From: Nitratireductor luteus
GTDB taxonomy: Bacteria > Pseudomonadota > Alphaproteobacteria > Rhizobiales > Rhizobiaceae
Assembly: GCF_026162365.1 (NCBI RefSeq)
Contig: NZ_JAOANW010000008.1
Coordinates: 62,001-126,000 of the forward strand
Direction: 5' to 3'
Length of the DNA stretch: 64,000 nt
The notes under the pieces were generated by a model that was given only the letters and a program-made list of their open reading frames with translations, had not been told where the DNA came from and ran no database searches. A program made the position numbers and the translations under genes. Of this stretch, positions 26,750 through 35,091 are shown piece by piece (the first letter of the stretch is position 1; every line of letters starts with the position of its first letter).

Positions 26750-27235
26750 ATGCTGAAGCTCGACGACCGCGACCTCAAGATCCTAGCCATCCTGCAGAAG
26801 GAAGGCCGCATATCCAAGGCCGCGCTCGCCGAACGGGTGAACCTGACGCCGGCCCCCTGCTGGGAACGCCTCCAACGGTTGGAAAAGGCGGGCGTGATCA
26901 CCGGATACCGGGCGGAAGTGGCCATCAACAAGCTGGCCCCGCATATCCTGGTTTTCATGGCGGCGGAACTGGAAGGCCATCGCGCTGAAAATTTCCAGCT
27001 TTTCGAGCGAGCCGTCCAGAACATCGACGAGATCGTGGGGTGCTGGGCGGTCGGCGGCGGCTTCGATTACATCCTCCAGATAGTGGCCCGCGACATCGAC
27101 ACCTATCAGCGCCTCGTCGACCATCTCCTGGAGGCGCATCTGGGGCTGGTCCGCTATTTCACCTATATCGTCACCAAGCCCGTAAAGCGCCCCGGCGCGA
27201 TTCCGCTCGACATGCTCATGTCCGAGCCCGAGTAA
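26750..27235 (+). CDS. Lrp/AsnC family regulator (DoeX-like)
   Basis: A 161-residue feast/famine regulator. A helix-turn-helix (LKILAILQKEGRISKAALAERVNLTPAPCWERLQRLEKAG, split here) fills the first 60 residues and a RAM effector domain follows (GCWAVGGGFDYILQIVARD). The ATG at 26750 starts the family-typical MLKLDDRD. Ectoine clusters in Halomonas and Ruegeria carry an AsnC-type gene (doeX/asnC) at the same relative place, so a role in sensing a pathway intermediate is likely. The 139-bp gap that follows probably holds the promoter of the dehydrogenase gene. Confidence 0.86.
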   Translation: MLKLDDRDLKILAILQKEGRISKAALAERVNLTPAPCWERLQRLEKAGVITGYRAEVAINKLAPHILVFMAAELEGHRAENFQLFERAVQNIDEIVGCWAVGGGFDYILQIVARDIDTYQRLVDHLLEAHLGLVRYFTYIVTKPVKRPGAIPLDMLMSEPE

Positions 27236-27374
27236 GCGCCCAAAAAAACATCTGCGCACGCCCGCGCCTTGGAACGTTTCTTTGGCGACGTACCCCTATT
27301 TCTGCTGAAAATTTGCCGCTGCCTGCCCCATCCTTCACCGCAGTAAGCCCTCACACTGCGATGGAGAATGCGCC

Positions 27375-28865
27375 ATGTCAGCTTTTGCAGCACTTCAGAA
27401 AACCTCCCTTGCAGCGCTCAACGATCCGCGGCTTTTCCGCGAATACGCCTATGTCAACGGCCATTGGGTCGCCGGCGATGGCGACATGCAGATCGACGTG
27501 ACCAATCCGGCCGATGGCGCGCGGCTTGGCTCCGTTCCGATGCTCAGCGCCGCGCAGGCCGAAGCCGCGATCGAGGCCGCGCGCGGGGCCTTTCCGGCAT
27601 GGGCCGCCCTTGCCCCGCAGAAGCGGACCGAAATCCTCAAACGCTGGCACGGCCTGATCATGGCCGCGCGCGAGGACCTCGCCCATCTGATGGTGCTGGA
27701 GCAGGGCAAACCGCTTTCGGAAGCGCGCGGCGAGATCGATTATGCCGCTTCCTTCGTCGAGTTCTACGCCGAGGAAGCCAAGCGCGTGAACGTGGAGGGC
27801 ATCACCTCCCACCTGCCCGATGCCGACATGCAGGTGAGCCGCGAGCCCGCCGGCGTCGCCGGCCTCGTCACGCCGTGGAACTTCCCCTCCGCCATGCTCA
27901 CCCGCAAGGCGGCGGCAGCGCTTGCCGCCGGCTGCACGGTGGTCGCCCATCCCTCGTCGGAGACGCCGTTCTCGGCGCTGGCGCTGGCCGAACTGGCCGA
28001 GCGTGCCGGCTTCCCCGCCGGCGTCTTCAACATCCTGACGGGCAAAGCCACTGAAGTGGTCGGCGCCATGACTGCCTCCCGCCATGTCCGCGTCCTGTCC
28101 TTCACCGGATCCACCGAAATCGGCCGGCTGCTCTATGGACAGTCGGCGCCGACGGTGAAGAAGCTCGTGATGGAACTGGGCGGTCACGCGCCCTTCATCG
28201 TCTTCGCCGATTGCGACCTGGAGCGTGCAGTGGAAAGCGCGATGACGGCGAAATTCGCGACTTCCGGCCAGGATTGCCTCGCCGCCAACCGGCTCTATGT
28301 CGAGCGGCCGGTCTATGACGCCTTCGTGGCGGCGTTCGCCCGCAAGGTGCGCGCCTTGAAGGTCGGCAACGGGCTGACCGATCCCGATATCGGCGCGCTC
28401 ATCCATGGCCGCGCCGTGGCCAAGCAGGAAGAGCATGTAGCCGACGCGCTGGAAAAGGGTGCCCACCTCGTCACCGGCGGCAAGCGCCACAAGGCGGGCG
28501 AGAACTTCTTCGAGCCGACCGTGCTGGCCGACGTGCCGGCGGATGCGCTGATCTTCCACGAGGAAACCTTCGGTCCCGTCGCCGCCATCGCCGCCTTCGA
28601 CAGCGAGGACGAGGTCGTCGCTCGCGCCAACGACACCGAAACGGGGCTGGTGGCCTACCTGCACACCCAGGACCCCTCGCGCATCGCCCGCGTCTCGCGG
28701 GCGCTCGAATTCGGCATGGTGGCCATCAACCGCACCAAGATCACCGGCGCCCCGATCCCCTTCGGCGGGGTGAAGCAGGCCGGGCTCGGGCGCGAAGGCT
28801 CGCGCCACGGGCTGGAGGCCTACACCAATATCAAATATGTCTGCCGCGACATCGCGCGGGACTGA
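27375..28865 (+). CDS. NAD(P)-dependent aldehyde dehydrogenase (DoeC-like aspartate-semialdehyde/succinate-semialdehyde dehydrogenase)
   Basis: A 496-residue ALDH of the succinate-semialdehyde group. The active-site Glu is in MELGGHAP (Glu 267) and the nucleophile in SGQDCLAANR (Cys 301); TPWNFP and FTGSTEIG bind cofactor. In ectoine breakdown the equivalent enzyme (DoeC/Ssd) oxidises L-aspartate-beta-semialdehyde to aspartate. That is the product expected from the aminotransferase encoded 70 bp downstream. Assignment to this step rests on context, because the sequence alone would allow succinate semialdehyde. Confidence 0.88.
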   Translation: MSAFAALQKTSLAALNDPRLFREYAYVNGHWVAGDGDMQIDVTNPADGARLGSVPMLSAAQAEAAIEAARGAFPAWAALAPQKRTEILKRWHGLIMAAREDLAHLMVLEQGKPLSEARGEIDYAASFVEFYAEEAKRVNVEGITSHLPDADMQVSREPAGVAGLVTPWNFPSAMLTRKAAAALAAGCTVVAHPSSETPFSALALAELAERAGFPAGVFNILTGKATEVVGAMTASRHVRVLSFTGSTEIGRLLYGQSAPTVKKLVMELGGHAPFIVFADCDLERAVESAMTAKFATSGQDCLAANRLYVERPVYDAFVAAFARKVRALKVGNGLTDPDIGALIHGRAVAKQEEHVADALEKGAHLVTGGKRHKAGENFFEPTVLADVPADALIFHEETFGPVAAIAAFDSEDEVVARANDTETGLVAYLHTQDPSRIARVSRALEFGMVAINRTKITGAPIPFGGVKQAGLGREGSRHGLEAYTNIKYVCRDIARD

Positions 28866-28934
28866 AATCGACCGGAGCATGGCGGGATGGCCAAACGCCA
28901 TCCCGATCTGGCCGCTGATACAAGGAGAAGAAAA

Positions 28935-30308
28935 ATGCTTTTGAAGAACGACCAGCTGGATCAGTGGGACCGGGATAATTTCTTCCACCCCTCGACCCAC
29001 CTCGCCCAGCACGCGCGTGGTGAAAGCCCAAGCCGCATCGTCACCGGCGGTTCCGGCGTCTATATCGAGGACCGCGACGGCAACCGCCTGCTCGACGCCT
29101 TTGCCGGCCTTTACTGCGTCAATGTCGGCTACGGCCGCAGCGAGATCGCCGATGCCATCGCAAGCCAGGCCAAGGAGCTGGCCTATTACCATGCCTATGT
29201 GGGCCATGGCACGGAAGCCTCGATCACCCTTGCCAAGATGATCCTCGACCGGGCGCCGAAGAACATGTCGAAAGTCTATTTCGGCCTTGGCGGATCGGAT
29301 GCCAACGAGACCAATGTCAAGCTGATCTGGTACTACAACAACATCCTGGGCCGGCCGGAGAAGAAGAAGATCATCTCGCGCTGGCGCGGGTATCACGGGT
29401 CGGGTCTTGTGACCGGATCGCTGACGGGGCTCGAACTCTTCCACAAGAAGTTCGACCTGCCGCTGGCGCAGATCCTGCACACGGAAGCCCCCTACTACTA
29501 CCGCCGTCCCAAGGACGACATGAGCGAGGAAGAGTTCTCCGCCCATTGCGCGGCCGAGCTCGAGGCGCTGATCGAGCGCGAGGGCGCCGACACCATCGCC
29601 GCCTTCATCGGCGAGCCGGTGCTTGGCACCGGCGGCATCGTGCCGCCGCCCGCGGGCTACTGGGCAGCGATCCAGAAGGTGCTGAGAAAGCACGACATCC
29701 TGCTGGTCGCCGACGAGGTCGTCACCGGCTTCGGCCGCCTCGGCTCCATGTTCGGCTCGCTGCACTACGACATCGAGCCCGACCTGATCACAATCGCCAA
29801 GGGCCTGACTTCGGCCTACGCCCCGCTGTCTGGCTCCATCGTCGGCAAGAAGATGTGGGAGATTCTGGAAAAAGGCACCGACGAGAACGGCCCCATCGGC
29901 CATGGCTGGACCTATTCGGCCCATCCTATCGGCGCCGCCGCCGGCATCGCCAATCTGAAGCTGGTGGACAGCATGGGCCTCGTCGAGAATGCCGGCAAGA
30001 CCGGCAGCTATTTCGTCAACGCCATGCGTGACGCCATCGGCGGCCATGCCCATGTCGGCGATGTGCGCGGCGAAGGCATGCTGTGCGCCATTGAGTTCGT
30101 CGAGAACAAGGAAAAGCGCAAGTTCTTCGACGCTTCGCGGAAGATCGGCCCCCAGATGGCGGCCGCCACGCTAGAGAACGGCGTCATCGGCCGGGCCATG
30201 CCGCAGGGCGACATCCTCGGCTTTGCCCCGCCGCTCTGCCTGACGCGCGAGGAAGCCGACAAGGTGGTGGACGCGACGGCCAAGGCCGTGAAGAAAGTCC
30301 TGGCATAA
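28935..30308 (+). CDS. Class III aminotransferase (DoeD-like diaminobutyrate transaminase)
   Basis: A 457-residue fold-type I PLP enzyme. The PLP Lys is in LITIAKGLTSAYAPL (about residue 289), LLVADEVVTGFGRLG holds the Asp that binds the pyridine ring, and FGLGGSDANETNVKL is near residue 115. The ATG at 28935 follows AAGGAG with eight bases between; the longer frame from 28887 is not needed. In the ectoine pathway DoeD/Atf converts L-2,4-diaminobutyrate to aspartate semialdehyde. Relatives also use beta-alanine, putrescine or taurine-like amines. Confidence 0.88.
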   Translation: MLLKNDQLDQWDRDNFFHPSTHLAQHARGESPSRIVTGGSGVYIEDRDGNRLLDAFAGLYCVNVGYGRSEIADAIASQAKELAYYHAYVGHGTEASITLAKMILDRAPKNMSKVYFGLGGSDANETNVKLIWYYNNILGRPEKKKIISRWRGYHGSGLVTGSLTGLELFHKKFDLPLAQILHTEAPYYYRRPKDDMSEEEFSAHCAAELEALIEREGADTIAAFIGEPVLGTGGIVPPPAGYWAAIQKVLRKHDILLVADEVVTGFGRLGSMFGSLHYDIEPDLITIAKGLTSAYAPLSGSIVGKKMWEILEKGTDENGPIGHGWTYSAHPIGAAAGIANLKLVDSMGLVENAGKTGSYFVNAMRDAIGGHAHVGDVRGEGMLCAIEFVENKEKRKFFDASRKIGPQMAAATLENGVIGRAMPQGDILGFAPPLCLTREEADKVVDATAKAVKKVLA

Positions 30309-30316
30309 AGGACAGC

Positions 30317-30343
30317 GCCGGGGAAGGCTTGTCCTTCCCCGGC
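30317..30343 (+). terminator. Strong hairpin after the aminotransferase gene
   Basis: GCCGGGGAAGG / CTTGT / CCTTCCCCGGC is an 11-bp perfect stem 8 bp after the stop. There is no T run, so it may stabilise the upstream mRNA or attenuate rather than end transcription into the transferase gene 22 bp further on. Confidence 0.6.
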
Positions 30344-30364
30344 AAGCGGGGGTAGGACAAAGGC

Positions 30365-31015
30365 ATGAACAAACCCGTCCTGCACAATTATTTCCGCTCC
30401 TCGACATCGTACCGCGTGCGCATCGCGCTGGAGATGAAGGGCATCGACTACGACTACGAGGCGCTTCACCTGCGCCATGGCGAGCATCGCGGACAGGCCT
30501 ATCTGTCGGTCAATCCGCAGGGCCTCGTTCCGGTGCTCGTCTGGACCGACGGAACGATGGTGTCGCAATCGCTCGCGATCATGGAATTTCTGGAAGACGT
30601 GGCGCCCGAACCCGCACTGCTGCCGTCCGATCCGGCCGGCCGCGCACGCGTGCGCATGCTGTCCCAGATGATCGGCTGCGACATCCATCCACTCAACAAT
30701 CTGCGTGTGCTGGGAGCGTTGCGCGAGCGTTTCGGCGCCGACGACGCGGCGGTCGGCGACTGGTTCCGCCATTGGGTGGCCGAGACGTTCCGGCCGATGG
30801 AGACGATGCTGGCGAAAGATCCCCGCACCGGCACCTTCTGCCACGGCGAAACGCCGGGCATGGCCGATATCTGCCTCGTCGCGCAGGTCACCAACAACAA
30901 GCGCTTCGACGTCGACATGACGCCCTACCCGGCGCTTCGCAGAATCCACGAAGCCTGCATGGCGCTGGAGCCTTTCGGCAAAGCGGCCCCGGCCAACCAG
31001 CCGGACGCCGAATAG
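30365..31015 (+). CDS. Glutathione S-transferase family protein, zeta class (maleylacetoacetate isomerase-like)
   Basis: A 216-residue GST. The thioredoxin-fold N-terminus has the zeta-class active-site motif SSTSYRVRIAL (residues 12-22) and the glutathione-binding VNPQGLVPVL and SQSLAIMEFL. The helical C-terminal domain includes TPGMADICLVAQV. Zeta-class enzymes isomerise maleylacetoacetate in tyrosine breakdown, but no homogentisate genes are in the window. It follows the ectoine-type aminotransferase in the same direction, so it may be part of that cluster with an unknown role, or separately transcribed. Confidence 0.88.
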   Translation: MNKPVLHNYFRSSTSYRVRIALEMKGIDYDYEALHLRHGEHRGQAYLSVNPQGLVPVLVWTDGTMVSQSLAIMEFLEDVAPEPALLPSDPAGRARVRMLSQMIGCDIHPLNNLRVLGALRERFGADDAAVGDWFRHWVAETFRPMETMLAKDPRTGTFCHGETPGMADICLVAQVTNNKRFDVDMTPYPALRRIHEACMALEPFGKAAPANQPDAE

Positions 31016-31029
31016 TCAGGCCGCCGGCT

Positions 31030-31572
31030 TCATCCCGCGGCGGCTGTTGGAAGGACTGGCGCTGCAACGTCGACGAAGGGCACGTCGTCCAGAACGATAT
31101 GGCCTACGGTTTCGCCTTCCTCGAAGGAAAGATGCGCCTTGAATTTGCTTGCCAGCCGCCGCATCGCATCGTTCTGCGGGTGTGTGGTGACGCGCAGCTG
31201 CGTGTATCCCAGCGCGCGGGCATGGGCGATCAGCCGCTCGAAAAGGAGGCTGCCGATACCACGATGTTGCAATTCCTTTTCCACGCTGAATGCGATCTCG
31301 CCGGTCGGCGGGTCGCGTTCGGGGCGCTCATGAAGCTCGGCTGCGCCCAGGATACGCATTCCCTCGACATAGCCGACGACCGTCGCGCCTTCGCGGAAAC
31401 ACCGTTCGGCATAGCGCTCCAGAAACGCGTCGCTGGTCGCCCCGTTGAAGCGGTCGCGCCGGCTTTGACGATCGAGCCGCATCAAATGATCGCGGAAGAG
31501 CGGCAGTTCGGAAGGCCGCAGCCGACGGACGACGCCGGAGGGCTGAATATCGGGTGATGCTTTCACGATCAT
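31030..31572 (-). CDS. GNAT family N-acetyltransferase
   Basis: A 180-residue acetyl-CoA-dependent transferase. Motif A with the pyrophosphate-binding loop is visible in ELQHRGIGSLLFERLIAHA near residue 105. The N-terminal LRPSELPLFRDHLMRLDRQSRRDRF resembles rhizobial GNAT proteins that are sometimes fused to other domains; here it stands alone. The ATG at 31572 has GGAG eight bases before it. Substrate unknown. It is convergent with the transferase gene and divergent from rirA. Confidence 0.82.
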   Translation of the reverse strand: MIVKASPDIQPSGVVRRLRPSELPLFRDHLMRLDRQSRRDRFNGATSDAFLERYAERCFREGATVVGYVEGMRILGAAELHERPERDPPTGEIAFSVEKELQHRGIGSLLFERLIAHARALGYTQLRVTTHPQNDAMRRLASKFKAHLSFEEGETVGHIVLDDVPFVDVAAPVLPTAAAG

Positions 31573-31732
31573 AAGTCGCACTCCACACGGGTTTCCTCCC
31601 CGAGCCGTTCGACTCGCCGCATATATTGTGCAACGCAGCATAAACTTCAATAAGCCCGCCGATCACGTTTTGCCGCATGAAACCGAACTTCGACACCCAG
31701 TGGCTCACCTGCCGGGCAGGATCATGATAAGT

Positions 31733-31747
31733 TGATCGGACAGATCA
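31733..31747. promoter_or_regulatory. RirA-type iron-responsive operator before rirA
   Basis: TGATCGGACAGATCA fits the rhizobial IRO pattern TGA-N9-TCA and is a five-base-armed palindrome (TGATC/GATCA). It lies about 75 bp upstream of the rirA ATG and implies autoregulation. A GGAATTATTCTAAA stretch at 31768-31781 resembles half of an Irr (ICE) box; this is weaker. Confidence 0.6.
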
Positions 31748-31823
31748 TATTTAAGCCATTCGGAACTGGAATTATTCTAAACTATACGCCATATTGAAGG
31801 CGTACTGCATTGAAAGGGATTCC

Positions 31824-32285
31824 ATGCGCCTCACCCGTCAAACCAATTACGCCATCCGCATATTGATGTATTGCGGTGCCAATGAAGGACGCCTGAGTCG
31901 CATCCCCGATATTGCGCAGGCCTATTCCCTGTCGGACCTTTTCCTGTTCAAGATCCTGCAGCCGCTCGTGGAGCATGGCCTTGTCCAGACGGTGCGCGGC
32001 CGCAACGGGGGCGTCCGCCTGGCAAAGCCGGCCGACGAGATCACCTTGTTCGACGTGGTGCGGGTGACGGAAGAGAATTTCGCCATGGCCGAATGCTTCG
32101 AGAACGACAGCGCCGAATGCCCGTTGATCGACGGTTGCGGGCTCAACGAGGCACTGCGCAAGGCGCTGAACGCGTTTTTCGAGGTGCTGGCATCCTATAC
32201 GATCCAGGATCTGGTCGATGCCCGCCCGAATATGCGCGGCCTGCTCGGCATCGACCTGCCGGAAGCCTCCGCGGCCGCCAACTGA
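31824..32285 (+). CDS. rirA: Rrf2 family iron-responsive regulator RirA
   Basis: A 153-residue repressor that senses iron-sulphur status. The N-terminal winged helix begins MRLTRQTNYAIRILMYCGANEG and includes FLFKILQPLVEHGLVQTVRGRNGGVRL. The three cluster Cys of RirA are spaced C-x7-C-x5-C in ECFENDSAECPLIDGCG near residues 91-105. With iron, RirA represses iron and heme uptake genes in rhizobia. The ATG at 31824 gives the exact RirA N-terminus. The gene is convergent with hmuV, with only one base between stops. Confidence 0.95.
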   Translation: MRLTRQTNYAIRILMYCGANEGRLSRIPDIAQAYSLSDLFLFKILQPLVEHGLVQTVRGRNGGVRLAKPADEITLFDVVRVTEENFAMAECFENDSAECPLIDGCGLNEALRKALNAFFEVLASYTIQDLVDARPNMRGLLGIDLPEASAAAN

Positions 32286-32286
32286 G

Positions 32287-33081
32287 CTAGCTCGACGCGG
32301 CCGCTTGCGGCAGCACGAAGGGGATCGTGGCGGGCGGCAGTGCCCCCACGTCTAGCGGGCACTCGAATACATCAGACAAGAGCCGGCTTTCCATGATCTG
32401 CCCTGGCGAGCCAGCGGCGGCGATCCTTCCCTTGCGCATGACGATCATCCTGTCGGCATAGGCGGCGGAAAGATTGAGGTCGTGCAGCACCGCGACCACC
32501 CCGCCCCCGCGCGCGGTGAATTCCCGGGCGATCTTCATGACGATGAGTTGGTGCTTGATGTCGAGGCTGGAGACGGGTTCGTCGAGCAGCAGATAGCGCG
32601 GCCTGCCCTCCAGCACCGGCGCCCATACCTGGCAAAGAACCCGCGCAAGCTGCACCCGTTGCTGCTCGCCACCCGACAACTCCTGGTAAAGCCGGCCGGA
32701 AAAGCCGCTCAGGTCCACCTTGTCGAGCGCGCGGGCCGGCAAGTCGTCCTGCGCTCCCAGGAGTGCTCCCGACCGCCCGCCGGTCATGCCAAGCCGCACC
32801 ACCTCGCCCACCGTGAACGGGAACGACATGGTGGTGGACTGCGGCAGGACCGCGCGCCAGAGCGCGGCCTGCGCGGGTCTCATCGCGGCAAGATCGCCAC
32901 CATTGATGGTGATCTGCCCGTCATAGGCGAGATCACCCGAAAGGGCCTTCACCAGCGTCGACTTGCCCGATCCGTTCGGTCCGACAATCGCGGTCAGCTG
33001 TCCCGGCGGGGCCTGGATATCCAAATCCCGGAGGATGGGCTTGCGGTTGATGGCCACGCTGACCTGTCTTGCTTCGATCAT
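32287..33081 (-). CDS. hmuV: Heme ABC transporter ATP-binding protein
   Basis: A 264-residue ATPase of the FecCD/BtuD group. Walker A is VGPNGSGKST near residue 34, the signature LSGGEQQRVQLARVL and Walker B YLLLDEPVSSLD. It powers HmuU for import of heme from the periplasm. It is the last gene of hmuPSTUV, ten bases after hmuU, and its length matches HmuV of rhizobia and Yersinia. Confidence 0.95.
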   Translation of the reverse strand: MIEARQVSVAINRKPILRDLDIQAPPGQLTAIVGPNGSGKSTLVKALSGDLAYDGQITINGGDLAAMRPAQAALWRAVLPQSTTMSFPFTVGEVVRLGMTGGRSGALLGAQDDLPARALDKVDLSGFSGRLYQELSGGEQQRVQLARVLCQVWAPVLEGRPRYLLLDEPVSSLDIKHQLIVMKIAREFTARGGGVVAVLHDLNLSAAYADRMIVMRKGRIAAAGSPGQIMESRLLSDVFECPLDVGALPPATIPFVLPQAAASS

Positions 33082-33091
33082 ATCCGATGCC

Positions 33092-34183
33092 TCAAAGGTC
33101 CAGCAGCCCGCGCCGCCGCAGCAGCACCCACAGGAAGAAGGGCGCGCCGAAGAACGCGGTGACGATGCCGATCGGCAGTTCCGCCGGCGCCACGATGGTC
33201 CGACTCACCGCATCGGCAAGAAGCAGAAGACTGGCGCCTAGCAGCGCCGACGCCGGCAGCAGATAGCGATGGTCCGGCCCGATGATGAGGCGCAGCAGAT
33301 GCGGCACGACGATGCCGACAAAGCCGATGCCCCCGGAGACGGCGACGGCAGCGCCAGTGGCGGCGGCAACCGCGACGATGGCCACGTTCTTGACCGCCTG
33401 GACGGAGATGCCGAGATGCCTTGCCGAGGCCTCGCCGAGCGCCAGCGCGTTAAGCCCGCGCGACAGGAACGGCGTGGCGGCAAGCGCGACGACTATGATC
33501 GGTCCGGCGGCGGCGACCTTGGCCCATGTCGACCCGCCGAGCGATCCCAGGCTCCAGAATGTCAGATCCCGCAACTGCCGGTCGTCGGCGTGATAGATGA
33601 GGACGCCGGACATGGCATTGGCCAACGCCCCAAGCGCGATGCCGGCCAGGAGCATCGTGGCTACGGAAGTCTGCCCTCGCCGCGTAGCGATACGGTAGAG
33701 CGCAAGCGTGCTGACCAGTCCGCCCAGGAACGCCGCCATCGGCAGCGCATAAATGCCAAACAGCGCCGTGACCGGAGCCAGAACGGTGCCGCCGAGCACG
33801 ATGAAGGTGATGGCGCCGAGCCCTGCCCCGGCGGAGACGCCGACAATGCCGGGGTCGGCCAGCGGATTGCGGAAGAGCCCCTGCATCAAGGCACCCGAAA
33901 CCGCGAGCGCCGCGCCTACCAGCGCTCCCAGCACGATGCGAGGCGCCCTGATTTCCAAGACGATGAGACGGTCCCTTACCGAAAGGGCATTTGGTTCCGA
34001 CAGGCCCGCAAGCGCCTTCAGGACGCCCAGGACAGAAGCATCGGATGCCCCGGTAGCCACGCTTACGGCAGCGACCGCCAGGAGCAGGGCCGAAAGAGCC
34101 AGGATCGCCAGCCGCCCCCGCGCCGAACGGTCGCCCTCACGCGCGGCGGCAGAGTCCGCCAGGATCATCGCCAGCGCCGACAT
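33092..34183 (-). CDS. hmuU: Heme ABC transporter permease, FecCD family
   Basis: A 363-residue inner-membrane protein of the FecCD/BtuC family with about ten membrane segments. Family motifs include GALMQGLFRNPLADPGIVGVSAGAGLGA and GGIGFVGIVVPHLLRLIIGPDHR (each quoted only in part of the conserved block). It forms the heme channel with HmuV. It lies directly after hmuT with three bases between stop and start. Confidence 0.94.
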   Translation of the reverse strand: MSALAMILADSAAAREGDRSARGRLAILALSALLLAVAAVSVATGASDASVLGVLKALAGLSEPNALSVRDRLIVLEIRAPRIVLGALVGAALAVSGALMQGLFRNPLADPGIVGVSAGAGLGAITFIVLGGTVLAPVTALFGIYALPMAAFLGGLVSTLALYRIATRRGQTSVATMLLAGIALGALANAMSGVLIYHADDRQLRDLTFWSLGSLGGSTWAKVAAAGPIIVVALAATPFLSRGLNALALGEASARHLGISVQAVKNVAIVAVAAATGAAVAVSGGIGFVGIVVPHLLRLIIGPDHRYLLPASALLGASLLLLADAVSRTIVAPAELPIGIVTAFFGAPFFLWVLLRRRGLLDL

Positions 34184-34186
34184 CGG

Positions 34187-35080
34187 TCAGTTGGCCGCCA
34201 GCGAACCATAGAGCGCGGTGGCCAGTTCACGAACGGCGCCCGCGGTGCGCGGGCCGAAACCGATGAGATACGACCCGTCCATGCGCACGATCGCCTTGTC
34301 GCGGGCAGCTTTCGTCGGCGCGATCGCCGGATGCGCGAACAGTTCCCGATCGGCTATGCCGTGATCGCCACCGCGGTCCATCATCAGGATGACCTCGGGA
34401 TCGGCTTCCGCGACGGCCTCTTCCGACAATTGCTTGTAGCCGGAGAAGGAGGTGATCGCGTTCTGCCCGCCGGCCATTTTTATGATGCCGTCGGCGGCCG
34501 TATCGCGGCCGGATCCCATGATGCGCCCACCCTGCATACTGAGAATGAAGAGCACGCGTTTGCGATCCTCGATGGAGGCCGTCAGTGCCTGCGCCGCCGC
34601 AAGTTCCCGCTCCACCTCGGCGGAAAGGCCCGCTGCCTTTTCGGGAACATTCAGCGCAGCGCCAACGATTGCGATCTTTTCCATTATGCCGTTCGCATCG
34701 AAACGCTCCGGCACCAGCACGATCGGCACGCTGCTTTTTTCCAGGACGTCGACCGCTTCGGCCGGTCCGCTGCCTTCAAGCGCCAGGATGGCATCCGGAT
34801 TGACCGACAGGACACCCTCCGGCGAGAGCGCGCGCATGTAGCCGACATCCGGCAGCGCCTGCGCCTCCGGCGGATAGACGCCCGTGGAATCGCGGGCCAC
34901 CAACCGGTCCTCCTCGCCGAGCGCATAGACGATCTCGGTTATCGACCCGCCGATGGCCACCACCCGTGCCGTCCCATCGAAAGGCTTCGTTCCGCTTCCG
35001 GCCGCTGCCTGGCCGGACAGGCCGGCGACCAGCCCTGCCAGCAGGACGCCCGCGAACCGATTGAGATGGGTGTGAAACAT
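34187..35080 (-). CDS. hmuT: Periplasmic heme-binding protein
   Basis: A 297-residue type III substrate-binding protein with a signal peptide (MFHTHLNRFAGVLLAGLVAG, cleaved after AAA). The mature part has VVAIGGSITEIVYALGEEDRLVARDSTGVYPPEA, typical of HmuT/ShuT (only part quoted as one block here). A Tyr in the GVYPPEA region is the usual heme ligand. The ATG at 35080 is chosen because GAGG stands nine bases before it. An ATG at 35086 and a GTG at 35095 that overlaps the hmuS stop are alternatives. It hands heme to HmuUV. Confidence 0.92.
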   Translation of the reverse strand: MFHTHLNRFAGVLLAGLVAGLSGQAAAGSGTKPFDGTARVVAIGGSITEIVYALGEEDRLVARDSTGVYPPEAQALPDVGYMRALSPEGVLSVNPDAILALEGSGPAEAVDVLEKSSVPIVLVPERFDANGIMEKIAIVGAALNVPEKAAGLSAEVERELAAAQALTASIEDRKRVLFILSMQGGRIMGSGRDTAADGIIKMAGGQNAITSFSGYKQLSEEAVAEADPEVILMMDRGGDHGIADRELFAHPAIAPTKAARDKAIVRMDGSYLIGFGPRTAGAVRELATALYGSLAAN

Positions 35081-35091
35081 TCGCATATCCC

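Noticed and set aside
27378-30053. An 891-codon minus-strand open frame opposite the dehydrogenase and aminotransferase genes
   Set aside because: It is antisense to two clearly conserved enzymes, its composition is His/Asp/Gly-rich without any domain, and high GC content makes such shadows common.
31020-31044. GCCGCC...GGCGGC hairpin at the end of the GST and GNAT genes
   Set aside because: It lies partly in coding sequence, has no T run, and such short GC repeats are expected by chance at this base composition.
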